Positions 61,160 to 64,000 of a DNA stretch of 64,000 nt are shown piece after piece (positions within the stretch are counted from its first letter, which is position 1; each line of letters opens with the position of its first letter). This DNA is from Plectrocnemia conspersa. Lineage: Eukaryota > Arthropoda > Insecta > Trichoptera > Polycentropodidae. The notes beneath the pieces are model-generated. The model did not search any database, was not told the origin of the DNA, and saw only the letters and a program-made list of their open reading frames with translations. Both the position numbers and the translations under genes were made by a program. Location: contig VTFK01000282.1 of assembly GCA_009617715.1 (NCBI GenBank), positions 308,310 to 372,309 on the forward strand. The letters run 5' to 3'.

Positions 61160-61620
61160 TATCATTTAATGAAACTCATTTACTATTAGTGATTTTGTTG
61201 TAAAACATAAAGCGTTTTGATACCGATGGTTGAACATTATTAGTCATAAACAAGACCAGTTTTAATATATAAAATAAATAAAGAAAATCATATTAACGTT
61301 AAGAAGTATAGAAAAGCGTATGTTACTAATTTATTTATGAACCGTTAATTACCTTAGTGGCTTTAATGCTTTTAATAAAATACTTATTTATTATTACCTC
61401 ATGAATTATTCTGCATATGTCTCAAAGTATAAGAATCATTAGATGATCGAATAGCTATGAAGTATCTTAAAAGTATTGAACGGAACGAACGAATCAAATG
61501 GAAAAGATGTGTAATGCTTCGCATTACATTGAAATATATATAGTATTCGCAAGGAATAATATTCATTGTATATGAAAAGGTAATCTGTTGGCTTAATGCG
61601 GTTTGGGGATGTTTAAAAAT
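61160..61620. other. AT-rich sequence, nothing recognised
   Basis: A donor-like minus-strand GAG/GTAATA at about 61398 has no usable exon upstream, because all frames are closed. Confidence 0.45.
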
Positions 61621-61624
61621 TTAA

Positions 61625-61935
61625 CCAGCCGACGATGGTCATATGTCCATATGAGCGTCTCTCAGGATATATTAGGTCTCATATTGCTCTCGAAGCAAAC
61701 TTTACGGCTTCTTCTATGGTCTCCTTGAGTGCCTTTGTACATAGCGCTTGGGAATTCGCCATTCGTTTACTGCTTCTAACGGCGGATGTACTGGTAAAGT
61801 ACTGGAAAATTTTCTAGCATTCGTATCGTTGAACATCGGTGACCACAGACGTTCAATTGAATCTTTGCATATTTTTTTGGGCCATTTTAATGGCTGCAAT
61901 CATCGTGAGCTTGCACTTATATCGATGCTATGATT
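61625..61935 (-). other. GC-richer island or decayed coding stretch
   Basis: Three overlapping frames exist. The minus frame through about 61901-61625 reads like protein (MIAAIKMAQKNMQRFN, then ALCTKALKETIEEAVKFASR) but is broken by three in-frame stops. It may be a pseudogene of a gene I cannot name, or a conserved element. The open frame 61714-61899 in another phase is less protein-like. Confidence 0.3.
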
Positions 61936-62149
61936 CAAGACTTTTATATTTTTTAAAAGTTTACCAATTCAAATTATTGTTAATTATTAATTTTTTAAAT
62001 TGATCCTGATTTTTTTTTAAATAATACATTAATTTAAAATTGAGGCATCCAATTGAAGTGCTTACAATTTGATCATTTGTTGTATATATATATATATATG
62101 TTATGAAGCATACAGCACAATATACACACAAAAGCATATTTATTACATC

Positions 62150-62570
62150 GTGTCTGTCTTTCAAACTGCCGAGCCGAGGCTGCACTGGGCCAAGGAGTGA
62201 CGTTTTGGGAAAATGAAATTTTCTGTACACCCGTGGCGCTTTTCACGGCAAGCAAAGGGAGGATCGCGAGTTTTCTCAAAATTATATCGCTATCAAGCCC
62301 CTGCAGGCTTTCGAAGCCTGAAAACGGATAACATTCGGCGCTTATATTGCAGATAAAGCCTTTTGCATCATTAAGTGCGAAATGTATTCAATTCGACGCG
62401 ATGCCAGAGATGAAATTTTCTTTGAGGCGCAGAGAAGAAGAACAAAGACCGACCGGAAACGGTGAGATATAACCAATTTATTCTAATCGACTGACTGGCT
62501 TCTCGGTGGCACTCGAGTCGAATGCAAATTCGACGTAATCGACGCTTAAACGTGTGCGATAAGAATATCG
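62150..62570. other. GC-richer island with hairpin
   Basis: Raised GC over about 400 bp, with an inverted repeat caggctttcgaagcctg at 62303-62319 (palindromic). A 69-codon minus frame (62478-62687) begins ATG and contains FEQAYRYSYRTRLSVDYVEF, with an acceptor-like tggtttctcag ahead of its middle. No family is recognised. Non-coding is favoured. Confidence 0.3.
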
Positions 62571-62734
62571 ATATGCTTGTTCAAAGGAAGTGTGAGCTTT
62601 CTTTTTATATTTACCTGAGAAACCACATATAGGCAATTTTGTGTAAAAGTATATCATCAAATTATCACGCATACTTTGCTTTATCACTTCTTAGTTACAT
62701 ACATAAGTATATATGTATTGAGCCTTTATCATAT

Positions 62735-62985
62735 AGTCCAGTCAAATAAGGGTTTAACCTCGGAATGAAAGATAACAAGCTGAAATTTTGCACAGACCTT
62801 TGTTTTGGCGTTTTAAATATATGGTGAAAAGTCTCAAAAGATATCGTGTCTGCTAATCAAGATATTAAAGGTCAAAGGTCATAAAAATCGTTTTTTTGCA
62901 AATATCTCGCCTCTATTGCGTCGCATGTCATTAAATGTTTAACAAAACTTATAGAAAATAAAATTTTCTACAAGTTTGTAATAAT
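62735..62985 (-). other. Probable flank of the right-edge repeat element
   Basis: Composition and style continue from the pseudogene at 62986-64000, with words such as aaaggtcaaaggtcataa and caaatatctcgcctc. I take it as the 3' flank or UTR of the same inserted unit. The left boundary is unknown. Confidence 0.35.
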
Positions 62986-64000
62986 TTATTTCTTCGTATG
63001 GTTAATGGTTTTCGAGATATAGTGCGGGGAGTGGGAAGCGCGCATCCGTTTATAGGATAACGCTATGTAAACTACGGAGCCAGAGTTACCTGTACATTCT
63101 TTCACAGTTTCGTAGAAAACATCGCAAATTGTTATCTGCTGAATGAACCTATCTAAAGCATTATAACTTTCAATCTCCATATCTTCAAAAATCATCATCG
63201 ATAATGCAAAAAGTAATACGTATGGCCTCTGATACTTCTTGCAAAAGCGGGACCATCCAACATTTTGTCGACAGAATTCGATGCATAAATTGTACTGAGC
63301 TTCCTTGATTCCGCTTCCATTCATTATATACCCTATGCATCCAATAAAAGATATAAGCATATGAAAGCCTCCTAGTTTCACAACTACTCTGGACAAGTCT
63401 GAGCTAGCATCTGAAGCTGCTACGATTTCACGAGCTTTTATGTACAACGGCTGATCAAAAGTTATTAAGCATGTTCTTTGTTCATGTTTCTTGGCAGTGT
63501 TTATAGCACACTGTAATGTAGTGTGAAATTGTCCATATTACTCACAGGATGATGAAAAAAGTAGAAACAGAATCCGAGAGTTTACAAGTTCTCATTGTTT
63601 TTTTGAAAGTTGTTCAATAAATCCATTCCACCCTGGCAACGGTGAGATATTTTCCACTTTCCGTACTTCCACAACAAATCAACTACATTAAATATTTGTT
63701 CGGTTAGTACTTCTACATCATTAAAATTTTGAACTTGAATCTCTTGCTCAATCCTGGTACGACAAGATTTTCATACGCTAGAAGGGGTATATGTGATAGT
63801 GCTGCCTAACTCCTTGCACTTGGTTTTGTTGTAAATTTTTTTATGCGGTCATCAGATAAAACTTCAGATTTTGGGTTATTATTTTTATCATTCCCATTAT
63901 ATGAACAGTTATTATAGCCATCAAGGTATAAATATTTTTCTGCATTATCTGATGCATACTGTACTAAGGCACTTGACTATGATGGTTGATTACGAGGCTG
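62986..64000 (-). pseudogene. Decayed member of an invertebrate multicopy protein family, partial
   Basis: The minus strand is open without a break from 63537 to a TAA at 62986 and contains LITFDQPLYIKAREIV (63468-63421) and KLGGFHMLISFIGCIGYIMN. Upstream, in another phase, ENISPLPGWNGFIEQL (63653-63606) belongs to the same protein. Inside the open frame, about 63296-63200 makes more sense in the +1 phase, where it reads IYASNSVDKMLDGPAFARSI, so two compensating shifts are present. I know these motifs from uncharacterised proteins that are highly repeated in invertebrate genomes. A transposon origin is likely but not certain. The gene continues past the window edge and GC is well above background. 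Confidence 0.6.

Noticed and set aside
63220..63300. Reading of the right-edge protein straight through in a single frame
   Set aside because: This segment matches the family only in the +1 phase, so the continuous frame is a product of compensating shifts and not the true protein.
1..64000. CRISPR arrays, bacterial promoters, operons, ribosome binding sites
   Set aside because: No regular direct repeats with unique spacers and no prokaryotic coding density; the sequence is eukaryotic in character.

Overview
The window looks like AT-rich animal nuclear DNA, most likely from an insect and possibly a lepidopteran. Three things point this way: the very A/T-rich background with scattered GC-richer islands, the many eroded jockey/CR1-type non-LTR retrotransposon fragments, and a tRNA-derived SINE-like family together with a hAT-type MITE. 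There are no bacterial operons, rRNA genes or complete tRNA genes. No long intact host gene is visible. The assignment to an order is inference.

The likeliest host gene content is on the minus strand. A 40-nt exon with textbook splice signals (44111-44150) lies downstream of a possible first coding exon (48311-48394) in the same reading phase. About 27 kb further downstream, at 17240/17241, a polypyrimidine-type CAG sits directly against GTAAGC and is followed 58 nt later by a GTATGT. That is the form of a recursive splice site. Together these suggest that much of the window is intronic sequence of one long minus-strand gene, whose identity I do not recognise.

The rest is repeats and islands. 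Transposon material: a 5'-truncated non-LTR element with poly(A) tail and target duplication (20585-21849); older relatives at 12.8-15.1 kb; a heavily decayed endonuclease-plus-RT element (36.6-38.9 kb); further RT scraps at 9.0, 43.5, 59.6-60.0 and 60.9-61.2 kb; a perfect-signature hAT MITE (41164-41433); three SINE-like copies, one split by a retrotransposon (59.46-60.38 kb); and a frameshifted member of an invertebrate multicopy protein family running off the right edge (62986-64000, minus). Tandem structure: an approximately 90-bp minisatellite (21.9-22.6 kb), an approximately 480-bp duplication (25.6-26.3 kb) and several short tandem pairs. Strong hairpins occur at 22950-23042, 42777-42817, 43273-43324 and 54345-54398.

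About twenty GC-richer islands of 150-550 bp are spread through the AT-rich background. They contain stops in most frames, CRE, E-box, octamer and TAAT-type motifs, and palindromes. The simplest reading is conserved non-coding or regulatory DNA, as is usual in large introns and gene deserts around developmental genes. Two islands (30.2 and 49.2 kb) are diverged copies of one another, which is one of the more interesting observations here. Short open reading frames in the islands are not accepted as genes unless noted.
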